DNA from: Pseudomonas putida
Lineage (GTDB): Bacteria > Pseudomonadota > Gammaproteobacteria > Pseudomonadales > Pseudomonadaceae
Reading direction: 5' to 3'
Assembly: GCF_028682455.1 (NCBI RefSeq)
Contig: NZ_JANHLD010000003.1
Location: 930,001-994,000, forward strand
DNA length: 64,000 nt
Part shown: positions 7,392-16,034 of the stretch, piece after piece
Numbering within the stretch: position 1 is the stretch's first letter
Layout: each line of letters begins with the position of its first letter
Program-made: the position numbers and the translations under genes
Notes under the pieces: model-generated
What the model was told of the DNA's origin: nothing
What the model saw: the letters and a program-made list of their open reading frames with translations, nothing else
Database searches by the model: none

Positions 7392-9071
7392 GTGACTGAC
7401 AACAATTTCAAAAAATTCCGTGACGTCGAAATCCGCGCAGCCCGCGGCAACAAGCTCACCGCCAAAAGCTGGCTGACTGAAGCACCGTTGCGCATGCTGA
7501 TGAACAACCTCGACCCGGAAGTGGCAGAGAACCCCAAGGAGTTGGTGGTGTACGGCGGTATTGGCCGCGCCGCGCGCAACTGGGAGTGCTACGACAAGAT
7601 TGTCGAGAGCCTCACCAACCTGAACGACGACGAAACCCTGCTGGTGCAGTCGGGTAAGCCGGTCGGCGTATTCAAGACCCACAGCAATGCCCCGCGCGTG
7701 CTGATCGCCAACTCCAACCTGGTGCCGCACTGGGCCAACTGGGAACACTTCAACGAACTGGATGCCAAGGGCCTGGCCATGTACGGCCAGATGACCGCTG
7801 GCAGCTGGATCTACATCGGTAGCCAGGGCATCGTCCAGGGCACCTACGAAACCTTCGTCGAAGCCGGTCGCCAGCACTACAACGGCAGCCTCAAGGGCAA
7901 GTGGGTCCTGACCGCAGGCCTGGGCGGCATGGGCGGTGCCCAGCCCCTGGCAGCAACCCTGGCCGGTGCCTGCTCGCTGAACATCGAGTGCCAGCAGAGC
8001 CGCATCGACTTCCGCCTGAGCAGCCGTTATGTCGACGAGCAGGCCAAGGATCTGGACGACGCCCTGGCACGCATCGCCAAGTACACCGCCGAAGGCAAGG
8101 CCATCTCCATCGCCCTGCTGGGCAACGCTGCCGAGATCCTGCCTGAGCTGGTCAAGCGTGGCGTACGCCCCGACATGGTCACCGACCAGACCAGCGCCCA
8201 CGACCCGCTCAACGGCTACCTGCCTGCCGGCTGGACCTGGGAGCAGTACCGCGACCGCGCCCAGACCGACCCGGCTGCCGTGGTCAAGGCCGCCAAGCAA
8301 TCGATGGCCGTCCACGTGCAAGCCATGCTCGACTTCCAGAAGCAGGGCATCCCGACCTTCGACTATGGCAACAACATCCGCCAGATGGCCAAGGAAGAGG
8401 GCGTGAGCAATGCCTTCGATTTCCCAGGCTTCGTACCGGCCTACATCCGTCCGCTGTTCTGCCGCGGTATCGGTCCGTTCCGTTGGGCGGCGCTGTCGGG
8501 CAACGCTGAAGACATCTACAAGACCGACGCCAAGGTCAAGGAATTGATCGCCGACGACGCCCACCTGCACAACTGGCTGGACATGGCGCGCGAGCGCATC
8601 AGCTTCCAGGGCCTGCCGGCACGTATCTGCTGGGTTGGCCTGGGCTTGCGCGCCAAGCTGGGCCTGGCGTTCAACGAAATGGTCCGTAGCGGCGAGCTAT
8701 CGGCGCCTATCGTCATCGGCCGCGACCACCTGGACTCGGGCTCCGTTTCGAGCCCCAACCGTGAAACCGAATCCATGCAGGATGGCTCCGACGCCGTCTC
8801 CGACTGGCCGCTGCTCAACGCCCTGCTCAACACCGCCAGTGGCGCGACCTGGGTCTCGCTGCACCACGGTGGCGGCGTGGGCATGGGCTTCTCCCAACAC
8901 TCGGGCATGGTGATCGTCTGCGACGGTACCGATGAAGCGGCCGAGCGTATTGCTCGCGTACTGCACAACGACCCGGCCACCGGTGTCATGCGTCACGCCG
9001 ATGCCGGCTACCAGATCGCCATCGACTGCGCCAAGGAACAAGGCTTGAACCTGCCGATGATCACAGGCTGA
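7392..9071 (+). CDS. hutU: Urocanate hydratase
   Basis: 559-residue NAD+-containing enzyme converting urocanate to 4-imidazolone-5-propionate in the cytoplasm. Near full identity by eye with the P. putida family: 'RAARGNKLTAKSWLTEAPLR', 'VVYGGIGRAARNW', NAD-binding 'TAGLGGMGGAQPLA', and the C-terminal 'GLPARICWVGLGLR' containing the conserved cysteine. GTG at 7392 after TAGGAG at 7378 gives the usual length; the earlier in-frame ATGs (7338, 7350) have no family support. First gene after the sigma-54/HutC promoter, heading hutU-hutH-hutT-hutI-hutG. Confidence 0.96.
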   Translation: MTDNNFKKFRDVEIRAARGNKLTAKSWLTEAPLRMLMNNLDPEVAENPKELVVYGGIGRAARNWECYDKIVESLTNLNDDETLLVQSGKPVGVFKTHSNAPRVLIANSNLVPHWANWEHFNELDAKGLAMYGQMTAGSWIYIGSQGIVQGTYETFVEAGRQHYNGSLKGKWVLTAGLGGMGGAQPLAATLAGACSLNIECQQSRIDFRLSSRYVDEQAKDLDDALARIAKYTAEGKAISIALLGNAAEILPELVKRGVRPDMVTDQTSAHDPLNGYLPAGWTWEQYRDRAQTDPAAVVKAAKQSMAVHVQAMLDFQKQGIPTFDYGNNIRQMAKEEGVSNAFDFPGFVPAYIRPLFCRGIGPFRWAALSGNAEDIYKTDAKVKELIADDAHLHNWLDMARERISFQGLPARICWVGLGLRAKLGLAFNEMVRSGELSAPIVIGRDHLDSGSVSSPNRETESMQDGSDAVSDWPLLNALLNTASGATWVSLHHGGGVGMGFSQHSGMVIVCDGTDEAAERIARVLHNDPATGVMRHADAGYQIAIDCAKEQGLNLPMITG

Positions 9072-9138
9072 TCTTCGCCAATTGGTTGATACTGATATCT
9101 ATGCAGGCGAATACGCCTCACGAGTACGGAGCATTAAC

Positions 9139-10671
9139 GTGACTGAATTGACCCTGAAGCCCGGCACCCTGACCCTGGCTCAGCTGCGTGCGATCTACAA
9201 GCAGCCGGTAACCCTCAAGCTGGATGCCAGCGCCGATCAGCAGATCGACGCCAGCGTCGCTTGTGTCGAGCAGATCCTGGCGGAAAACCGCACCGCCTAC
9301 GGCATCAACACCGGTTTCGGCCTGCTGGCCTCGACCCGCATCGCCAGCCACGACCTGGAAAACCTGCAGCGCTCGCTGGTGCTGTCCCACGCCGCCGGCG
9401 TCGGCGCGCCAATCGATGACGCCCTGGTGCGCCTGATCATGGTGCTCAAGGTCAACAGCCTGAGCCGTGGTTTTTCCGGCATCCGCCGCAAGGTGATCGA
9501 TGCGCTGATCGCCCTGATCAATGCCGAGGTTTACCCTCACATCCCGCTAAAAGGTTCGGTGGGGGCGTCCGGCGACCTGGCGCCACTGGCGCATATGTCG
9601 CTGGTACTGCTCGGCGAAGGCAAGGCCCGTCACAATGGCCAGTGGCTGCCAGCTACCGAAGCCCTGGCGGTAGCCGGCCTCGAGCCGCTTACCCTGGCAG
9701 CCAAGGAAGGTCTGGCCCTGCTCAACGGCACCCAGGCATCCACGGCCTTTGCCCTGCGCGGCCTGTTCGAAGGTGAAGACCTGTTCGCCGCCGCCATGTC
9801 GGTTGGCGCCCTGACCGTTGAGGCGGTGTTGGGTTCGCGCTCGCCGTTCGATGCACGTATCCACGATGCCCGTGGCCAGCGTGGCCAGATCGACGCCGCC
9901 GCCTGCTATCGCGACCTGCTCGGTGACGGCAGCGAAGTGTCTGCTTCGCACCAGAACTGCGGCAAGGTGCAGGACCCTTACTCCCTGCGCTGCCAGCCAC
10001 AAGTCATGGGCGCGTGCCTGACCCAGTTCCGCCAGGCTGCCGACGTACTGGTGGTCGAGGCCAACGCCGTTTCCGACAACCCGCTGGTATTCGCCAAGGA
10101 AGGAGACGTGATCTCCGGCGGCAACTTCCACGCCGAGCCCGTGGCCATGGCGGCCGACAATATGGCCCTGGCCATTGCCGAGATCGGCTCGCTCAGCGAA
10201 CGTCGCATCTCGCTGATGATGGACAAGCACATGTCCCAGCTGCCGCCGTTCCTGGTGGCCAACGGTGGCGTCAACTCGGGCTTCATGATTGCCCAGGTGA
10301 CCGCCGCTGCACTGGCCAGCGAGAACAAGGCCCTGGCCCACCCGCACAGTGTCGACAGCCTGCCGACCTCGGCCAACCAGGAAGACCACGTGTCGATGGC
10401 GCCGGCTGCCGGCAAGCGCCTGTGGGAAATGAGCGACAACGTGCGCGGCATTCTGGCCGTGGAATGGCTCGCGGCCTGCCAGGGCCTGGACCTGCGCGAA
10501 GGCCTGAAGACCTCGCCGAAGCTGGAGCAAGCCCGCCAGACCCTGCGCAGCAAGGTCGCCTACTACGAGAAAGATCGCTTCTTCGCACCGGACATCGAGG
10601 CGGCCATCGCCCTGCTGGCCGAAGGTCACCTGACCGGTCTGCTACCGGCCAAGGTGCTGCCTAGCCTGTGA
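9139..10671 (+). CDS. hutH: Histidine ammonia-lyase
   Basis: 510-residue enzyme removing ammonia from L-histidine to give trans-urocanate, the first pathway step. It belongs to the MIO-cofactor family: the cofactor-forming Ala143-Ser144-Gly145 lies in 'GSVGASGDLAPL'. Also visible are 'YGINTGFG' near the N-terminus and 'QDPYSLRCQPQVMG'. GTG start at 9139 with GGAG at 9128; starting at the ATG at 9082 would add 19 unrelated residues. The 67-bp gap after hutU has no obvious promoter. Confidence 0.96.
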   Translation: MTELTLKPGTLTLAQLRAIYKQPVTLKLDASADQQIDASVACVEQILAENRTAYGINTGFGLLASTRIASHDLENLQRSLVLSHAAGVGAPIDDALVRLIMVLKVNSLSRGFSGIRRKVIDALIALINAEVYPHIPLKGSVGASGDLAPLAHMSLVLLGEGKARHNGQWLPATEALAVAGLEPLTLAAKEGLALLNGTQASTAFALRGLFEGEDLFAAAMSVGALTVEAVLGSRSPFDARIHDARGQRGQIDAAACYRDLLGDGSEVSASHQNCGKVQDPYSLRCQPQVMGACLTQFRQAADVLVVEANAVSDNPLVFAKEGDVISGGNFHAEPVAMAADNMALAIAEIGSLSERRISLMMDKHMSQLPPFLVANGGVNSGFMIAQVTAAALASENKALAHPHSVDSLPTSANQEDHVSMAPAAGKRLWEMSDNVRGILAVEWLAACQGLDLREGLKTSPKLEQARQTLRSKVAYYEKDRFFAPDIEAAIALLAEGHLTGLLPAKVLPSL

Positions 10672-10741
10672 TCCCCGGGCTGGCCATTGCGCCAGCCACC
10701 TGCCGCACGGACCTTCATGGTCCGTGCCGCTTTTCGCCTAC

Positions 10742-10749
10742 AACAAAAA
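10742..10749 (+). promoter_or_regulatory. Probable Crc/Hfq catabolite-repression site (CA motif) in the hutT leader
   Basis: AACAAAAA fits AANAANAA, the A-rich motif bound by Hfq with Crc on Pseudomonas mRNAs. It abuts the Shine-Dalgarno AGGA (10751) and sits 11 bp before the hutT ATG, where binding would block ribosome access. Confidence 0.6.
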
Positions 10750-10760
10750 CAGGACGCGAA

Positions 10761-12173
10761 ATGCACACTCAAGCACAAGGACTCACGCGCGGACTGAACG
10801 CGCGTCATATTCGCTTCATGGCATTGGGCTCGGCGATCGGTACCGGTCTGTTCTACGGCTCTGCCTCGGCCATTCAGATGGCTGGCCCGGCAGTGCTGCT
10901 GGCCTACCTGATTGGTGGTGCCGCAGTTTTCATGGTAATGCGCGCGCTGGGTGAAATGGCCGTGCACAACCCGGTGTCCGGCTCGTTCGGCCAGTACGCC
11001 AACACTTACCTTGGGCCGATGTCCGGGTTCATCCTGGGTTGGACCTATGCTTTTGAAATGATCATTGTCTGCCTGGCCGACGTCACGGCGTTCGGCATCT
11101 ATATGGGCTTCTGGTTTCCGGAGGTGGCCCGCTGGATCTGGGTGCTGGGCATTGTCTTCCTGATCGGCGGGCTGAACCTGTGCAACGTCAAAGTGTTTGG
11201 CGAGATGGAGTTCTGGCTGTCCTTGCTCAAGGTCGGCGCCATCGTTGCAATGATCCTGGCCGGCTTCGGCATCATGGCGTTCGGGCTGAGCAATGCCGAT
11301 GCCGGTAACGCGGTGGGCATCAGCAACCTGTTCGAGCACGGCGGTTTCATGCCCAACGGCATCGGCGGCCTGATCGCCTCATTTGCCGTGGTGATGTTCG
11401 CTTTCGGCGGCATCGAGATCATCGGTATCACCGCCGGTGAAGCCAAGGACCCGCAGCGGGTCATACCCAAGGCGATCAACGCCGTGCCGCTGCGCATCCT
11501 GCTGTTCTATATCCTCACCCTGTTCGTGCTGATGTGCCTGTACCCATGGCCGCAGATTGGCAGCCAGGGCAGCCCGTTCGTGCAGATCTTCAGCAACCTT
11601 GGGATTGGCTCGGCGGCGACCGTGCTGAACATCGTGGTGATCTCGGCAGCGGTATCGGCCATCAACAGCGACATTTTCGGCGCCGGCCGGATGATGTACG
11701 GCCTGGCCCAGCAAGGCCATGCCCCCAAGGGCTTCGCCAAGATCTCCCGCCACGGCGTGCCGTGGATGACCGTGATGGTCATGGGCGCCGCCTTGCTCGG
11801 CGGTGTGGTGCTCAACTACCTGATCCCGGAAAACGTGTTCCTGCTGATTGCCTCGATCGCCACCTTTGCTACTGTCTGGGTCTGGCTGATGATCCTGGTG
11901 ACCCAGGTTGCCATGCGCCGCAGCATGAGCCGTGAAGAAGTAGCCCAGCTCAAGTTCCCAGTGCCGTTCTGGCCCTACGGGCCGGCCGCGGCCATTGCCT
12001 TCATGCTGTTCGTGTTCGGCGTTCTCGGCTACTTCCCCGATACTCAGGCAGCGCTGCTGGTGGGTGTGGTCTGGGTGCTGTTCCTGGTCGCTTCCTACCT
12101 GCTGTGGTGCAAGCCGCGTGCAGACAAAGGCGAACTGCCGCTGGCCCAGGATCCTTCTCAATCTCACCGCTAA
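10761..12173 (+). CDS. hutT: Amino acid permease of the APC family, probable histidine transporter
   Basis: 470-residue inner-membrane transporter with about 12 hydrophobic segments. The APC start is clear: 'GLNARHIRFMALGSAIGTGLFYGSA', then 'GEMAVHNPVSGSFGQYA'. The internal 'FAFGGIEIIGITAGEAKDP' is typical of the ProY/HutT/AroP amino acid transporter group. ATG at 10761 follows AGGACG; an in-frame ATG 93 bp upstream lacks family similarity. Its place between hutH and hutI makes histidine or urocanate the likely substrate, with histidine favoured by HutT homology. Confidence 0.9.
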   Translation: MHTQAQGLTRGLNARHIRFMALGSAIGTGLFYGSASAIQMAGPAVLLAYLIGGAAVFMVMRALGEMAVHNPVSGSFGQYANTYLGPMSGFILGWTYAFEMIIVCLADVTAFGIYMGFWFPEVARWIWVLGIVFLIGGLNLCNVKVFGEMEFWLSLLKVGAIVAMILAGFGIMAFGLSNADAGNAVGISNLFEHGGFMPNGIGGLIASFAVVMFAFGGIEIIGITAGEAKDPQRVIPKAINAVPLRILLFYILTLFVLMCLYPWPQIGSQGSPFVQIFSNLGIGSAATVLNIVVISAAVSAINSDIFGAGRMMYGLAQQGHAPKGFAKISRHGVPWMTVMVMGAALLGGVVLNYLIPENVFLLIASIATFATVWVWLMILVTQVAMRRSMSREEVAQLKFPVPFWPYGPAAAIAFMLFVFGVLGYFPDTQAALLVGVVWVLFLVASYLLWCKPRADKGELPLAQDPSQSHR

Positions 12174-12188
12174 CGACGGAGACATTCC

Positions 12189-13394
12189 ATGAAAACCCTC
12201 TGGCAGCACTGCCATGTGGCAAGCATGGCCCAAGGCAGCTACTCGATCATCGAGGACGCGGCGATGGTCACCAGCGCCGGTCACATCGAGTGGATCGGTC
12301 CGCGCCAGTCGCTACCGGCCATCACCGCTGACAGAACCGTGGACCTGGGCGGCGCCTGGGTCACGCCGGGGCTGATCGACTGCCACACTCACGCGGTGTT
12401 CGGCGGCAATCGCAGCGGCGAGTTCGAGCAGCGCCTGCAAGGCGTGAGCTACGCCGACATCGCCGCCCAGGGCGGCGGCATCGCCAGCACCGTGCGGGCT
12501 ACCCGCGCGGCCAGCGAAGATGAGTTGTTCGCCAGTGCCCGCCAGCGGGTGCAGGCGCTGTTGCGCGATGGCGTGACCACCCTCGAGGTGAAGTCCGGCT
12601 ACGGCCTGGACCTGGCCAACGAGCGCAAGATGCTCAAGGTGGCTCGCCGCCTCGGCGATGAGCTGCCGGTCACCGTGCGCAGCACCTGCCTGGCCGCCCA
12701 TGCCTTGCCGCCTGAGTACAAGGATCGCGCCGACGACTACATCACGCATATCTGCGACGAGATGCTCCCGGCCCTGGCTGCCGATGGGCTGGTCGATGCC
12801 GTGGATGCGTTCTGCGAGTACCTGGCCTTTTCCCCGGCCCAGGTCGAGCGGGTGTTCATCAAGGCCCATGAGCTGAAGTTGCCGGTCAAGCTGCATGCCG
12901 AGCAACTGTCGTCACTGGCCGGCTCCAGCCTGGCGGCGCGTTATCAGGCGCTGTCGGCAGATCACCTGGAGTTCATGACCGAAGACGATGCCATCGCCAT
13001 GGCCGCGGCGGGCACGGTGGCGGTGTTGCTGCCGGGTGCCTTTTACTTCCTGCGCGAAACCCAGCTGCCACCCATGGAGGCCTTGCGCAAGCACGGGGTG
13101 AAGATCGCCATCGCGAGCGATCTCAACCCGGGCACTTCGCCGGGACTGTCGTTGCGCTTGATGCTCAACATGGCCTGCACCCTGTTTCGCATGACCCCGG
13201 AAGAAGCCCTGGCCGGTGTTACCCTGCACGCCGCCACGGCCCTGGGCCTGGGTCACAGCCATGGTTCGCTGGAAGTCGGCAAGGTGGCAGACTTCGTGGC
13301 CTGGCAGATCGAGCGCCCGGCAGACCTTTCGTATTGGCTGGGCGGCGACCTGCCCAAGCGAGTAGTGCGCCTGGGCCATGAAATTTTCAACTGA
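12189..13394 (+). CDS. hutI: Imidazolonepropionase
   Basis: 401-residue amidohydrolase opening 4-imidazolone-5-propionate to N-formimino-L-glutamate. Metal-binding DCHTHAVFGGNRSGEFEQRL contains the HxH pair. Later ligands and substrate residues lie in 'EVKSGYGLDL', 'KLHAEQLSS', 'ADHLEF' and 'ASDLNPGTSPG'. Length is normal. ATG at 12189 follows ACGGAG. It lies 15 bp after hutT and 14 bp before hutG in the same transcription unit. Confidence 0.96.
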   Translation: MKTLWQHCHVASMAQGSYSIIEDAAMVTSAGHIEWIGPRQSLPAITADRTVDLGGAWVTPGLIDCHTHAVFGGNRSGEFEQRLQGVSYADIAAQGGGIASTVRATRAASEDELFASARQRVQALLRDGVTTLEVKSGYGLDLANERKMLKVARRLGDELPVTVRSTCLAAHALPPEYKDRADDYITHICDEMLPALAADGLVDAVDAFCEYLAFSPAQVERVFIKAHELKLPVKLHAEQLSSLAGSSLAARYQALSADHLEFMTEDDAIAMAAAGTVAVLLPGAFYFLRETQLPPMEALRKHGVKIAIASDLNPGTSPGLSLRLMLNMACTLFRMTPEEALAGVTLHAATALGLGHSHGSLEVGKVADFVAWQIERPADLSYWLGGDLPKRVVRLGHEIFN

Positions 13395-13408
13395 ATAAAG
13401 GAGGGCCT

Positions 13409-14203
13409 ATGGACAAGGTACTGAGTTTTCACCAAGGCAACCTGCCGCTGCTGATCAGCATGCCCCATGCCGGTCTGCGCCTGACTCCTGTGGTAAAGGC
13501 CGGGCTGGTGGCGCAGGCGCAAAGCCTGCCCGACACTGACTGGCACATTCCGCAGTTGTACGATTTTGCCCGTGAGCTGGGCGCCAGTGTGGTGGCGGCC
13601 GAGTACTCGCGCTTTGTCATCGACCTGAACCGTCCGGACGACGACAAACCCCTGTACGCCGGTGCCACCACCGGGCTGTACCCGGCCACCTTGTTCGAGG
13701 GCGAGCCTTTGTTCGAGGCTGGCAAGGAGCCGTCGGCCGAGGAGCGGGCCGAGTACCTGGAAGGTATCTGGCGCCCGTACCACGACACCCTGCGCCGTGA
13801 GCTGGGCCGCCTGCGCGAGCAGTTCGGCTATGCGCTGCTGTGGGATGCCCACTCGATCCGCTCGCATATCCCGCACCTGTTCGACGGCAAACTGCCGGAC
13901 TTCAACCTGGGAACCTTCAACGGCGCCAGTTGCGACCCGCAGTTGGCCGAGCGCCTGCAAGCGGTTTGCGCCAGGGCCGAGCGCTACAGTCATGTGCTCA
14001 ATGGTCGCTTCAAGGGTGGGCATATCACGCGTCACTATGGCGACCCGGCCAACAACATCCATGCGGTGCAGCTGGAGCTGGCGCAGAGCACCTATATGGA
14101 AGAGGTCGAGCCGTTCAGGTACCGCGAGGACCTGGCTCGACCGACCCAGGTGGTGTTGAAGCAGTTGCTGGAGACCCTGCTCGAGTGGGGTAAGACGCGG
14201 TAG
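13409..14203 (+). CDS. hutG: N-formylglutamate deformylase
   Basis: 264-residue metal-dependent amidohydrolase producing L-glutamate and formate from N-formylglutamate, the last step of the branch that uses HutF. Family landmarks: 'SMPHAGLRL', 'SRFVIDLNRPDDD', 'LWDAHSIRS', 'GGHITRHYG' and 'QLELAQSTYM'. ATG at 13409 is preceded by GGAGGGCC. Last gene of the hut run; a degenerate REP region follows within 10 bp. Confidence 0.95.
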   Translation: MDKVLSFHQGNLPLLISMPHAGLRLTPVVKAGLVAQAQSLPDTDWHIPQLYDFARELGASVVAAEYSRFVIDLNRPDDDKPLYAGATTGLYPATLFEGEPLFEAGKEPSAEERAEYLEGIWRPYHDTLRRELGRLREQFGYALLWDAHSIRSHIPHLFDGKLPDFNLGTFNGASCDPQLAERLQAVCARAERYSHVLNGRFKGGHITRHYGDPANNIHAVQLELAQSTYMEEVEPFRYREDLARPTQVVLKQLLETLLEWGKTR

Positions 14204-14210
14204 CGTGCAG

Positions 14211-14300
14211 GCGCGGGCTTGCCCCGCGATTGCGATCTCATCGATACATCGCATCGCGGGCCAAGTCGAGACATCGCGCGGCCGCTCCTGCCGCCGCGAT
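14211..14300. repeat. Degenerate REP cluster
   Basis: GCGCGGGCTTGCCCCGCGA at 14211-14229 is a good right half-site. The following GCATCGCGGGCCAAGTCGAGAC and CGCTCCTGCCGCCGCGATG are diverged opposing arms. It fills most of the hutG-pip gap. Confidence 0.7.
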
Positions 14301-14366
14301 GATGCTCAAAGCGCAATTCGGGTTTATGATGCCCAACGGCAGAATAATTCCCACACGGAGTGCGTA

Positions 14367-15338
14367 ATGCAGACCTTGTACCCGCAGATCAAACCCTACG
14401 CCCGGCACGATCTGGCCGTGGAAGCACCGCATGTGCTGTATGTCGACGAGAGCGGTTCGCCGGAAGGTCTGCCGGTGCTGTTCATCCACGGTGGTCCGGG
14501 CGCAGGTTGCGATGCCCAGAGCCGCTGCTACTTCGATCCCAACCTGTACCGGATCATCACCTTCGATCAGCGTGGCTGTGGTCGTTCGACCCCCCACGCC
14601 AGCCTGGAAAACAACACCACCTGGCACCTGGTCGAAGACATCGAGCGCATCCGCAAGCACCTGGGGATCGACAAGTGGGTACTGTTCGGTGGCTCCTGGG
14701 GTTCGACCCTGGCCCTGGCCTACGCCCAGACGCACCCCGAACGCGTACACGGGTTGATCCTGCGCGGTATCTTCCTGTGCCGTGCGCAGGAGATCGAGTG
14801 GTTCTACCAGGAGGGCGCCAGCCGCCTGTTCCCGGACTACTGGCAGGACTACATTGCACCGATTCCGGCCGAAGAGCGCGATGACCTGGTCAAGGCCTTC
14901 CACAAGCGCCTGACCGGCAACGACCAGATCGCCCAGATGCACGCCGCCAAGGCCTGGTCCACCTGGGAAGGCCGCACCGCCACCCTGCGGCCCAATCCGC
15001 TGGTGGTCGATCGCTTCTCGGAGCCGCAACGCGCCCTGTCGATCGCCCGCATCGAGTGCCATTACTTCACCAACAATGCCTTCCTCGAACCGGACCAACT
15101 GATCCGCGACATGCCGAAGATCGCCCACCTGCCGGCGGTGATCGTGCATGGCCGCTACGACGTGATCTGCCCCCTGGACAACGCCTGGGAGCTGCACCAG
15201 GCCTGGCCGAACAGCGAACTCAAGGTGATTCGCGACGCCGGCCATGCCGCGTCCGAACCGGGTATCACCGATGCCCTGGTGCGCGCCGCCGACCAGATGG
15301 CCCGGCGTCTGCTGGACCTGCCCTTGGAAGAAGCATGA
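14367..15338 (+). CDS. pip: Proline iminopeptidase
   Basis: 323-residue alpha/beta hydrolase (peptidase S33) that removes N-terminal proline from peptides. Oxyanion-hole segment 'HGGPGAGC', nucleophile elbow GGSWGST with the catalytic serine, 'HGRYDVICP' carrying the aspartate and 'DAGHAASEP' the histidine. The start is ATG at 14367 after CACGGAG; upstream in-frame sequence is REP-derived and not coding. Its stop overlaps dtd by ATGA, giving a pip-dtd operon. Confidence 0.94.
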   Translation: MQTLYPQIKPYARHDLAVEAPHVLYVDESGSPEGLPVLFIHGGPGAGCDAQSRCYFDPNLYRIITFDQRGCGRSTPHASLENNTTWHLVEDIERIRKHLGIDKWVLFGGSWGSTLALAYAQTHPERVHGLILRGIFLCRAQEIEWFYQEGASRLFPDYWQDYIAPIPAEERDDLVKAFHKRLTGNDQIAQMHAAKAWSTWEGRTATLRPNPLVVDRFSEPQRALSIARIECHYFTNNAFLEPDQLIRDMPKIAHLPAVIVHGRYDVICPLDNAWELHQAWPNSELKVIRDAGHAASEPGITDALVRAADQMARRLLDLPLEEA

Positions 15339-15772
15339 AGGGGCTGCTGCAACGCGTGCATGGCGCGCGGGTCGATGTAGAAGGGCAAACCGTCGGGGCA
15401 ATCGACCAGGGCCTGTTGGTACTGGTGGCGGTCGAGCCCGACGACACCCCGGCCCATGCCGACAAGCTCTTGCACAAGCTGCTCAACTACCGGGTGTTCA
15501 GCGATCCGCAGGGCAAGATGAACCTGTCGCTCAAGGACATCGGCGGCGGCTTGCTGCTGGTGTCCCAGTTCACCCTGGCCGCCGATACCCAGAGCGGGCT
15601 GCGGCCAAGCTTCTCGACTGCCGCGCCACCGGCACTGGGGGCCGAGTTGTTCGACTACCTGCTGGCCCAGGCCAGGCTCAAACATGAAACGGTTGCCAGT
15701 GGCCAATTTGGTGCAGACATGCAAGTCCATCTGGTCAATGATGGCCCGGTAACATTTATGTTACAAATCTGA
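15335..15772 (+). CDS. dtd: D-aminoacyl-tRNA deacylase
   Basis: 145-residue cytoplasmic proofreading enzyme that hydrolyses D-aminoacyl-tRNA. The two family signatures are present: 'SQFTLAA' (SQxT) and the near-terminal 'GPVTFMLQ' (GPVT). Length equals that of E. coli DTD. ATG at 15335 overlaps the pip stop codon; pip-dtd adjacency is usual in Pseudomonas. Confidence 0.95.
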   Translation: MKGLLQRVHGARVDVEGQTVGAIDQGLLVLVAVEPDDTPAHADKLLHKLLNYRVFSDPQGKMNLSLKDIGGGLLLVSQFTLAADTQSGLRPSFSTAAPPALGAELFDYLLAQARLKHETVASGQFGADMQVHLVNDGPVTFMLQI

Positions 15773-16034
15773 TGGCAAAAAACCGCTGTTTGAAGGAAAA
15801 CAAGGGGTTTTGTGGCAGAAATAGTTTGTTTGGCCTGATGCGTTGTAACGCAGCCTGCTGGATAATCGCGCGCTATGTGGGCCTGCGTTCGTGGGTTCGT
15901 TTCACTCTGACTTGAGACTGTCTGGAACCGTTTGGGGAATCATTGCGCCCTTTCGGAGTCCGAACAGTGCTCGCCAACCTGGCATTTGTCGCTGGCCGTT
16001 GGTTCTTTAGATCTGTTTTCGGCGAGGGTTGCTC

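Noticed and set aside
14233..14366. Coding start of pip at 14205
   Set aside because: The extra sequence is derived from REP-like DNA and has no similarity to iminopeptidases; CACGGAG precedes ATG 14367.
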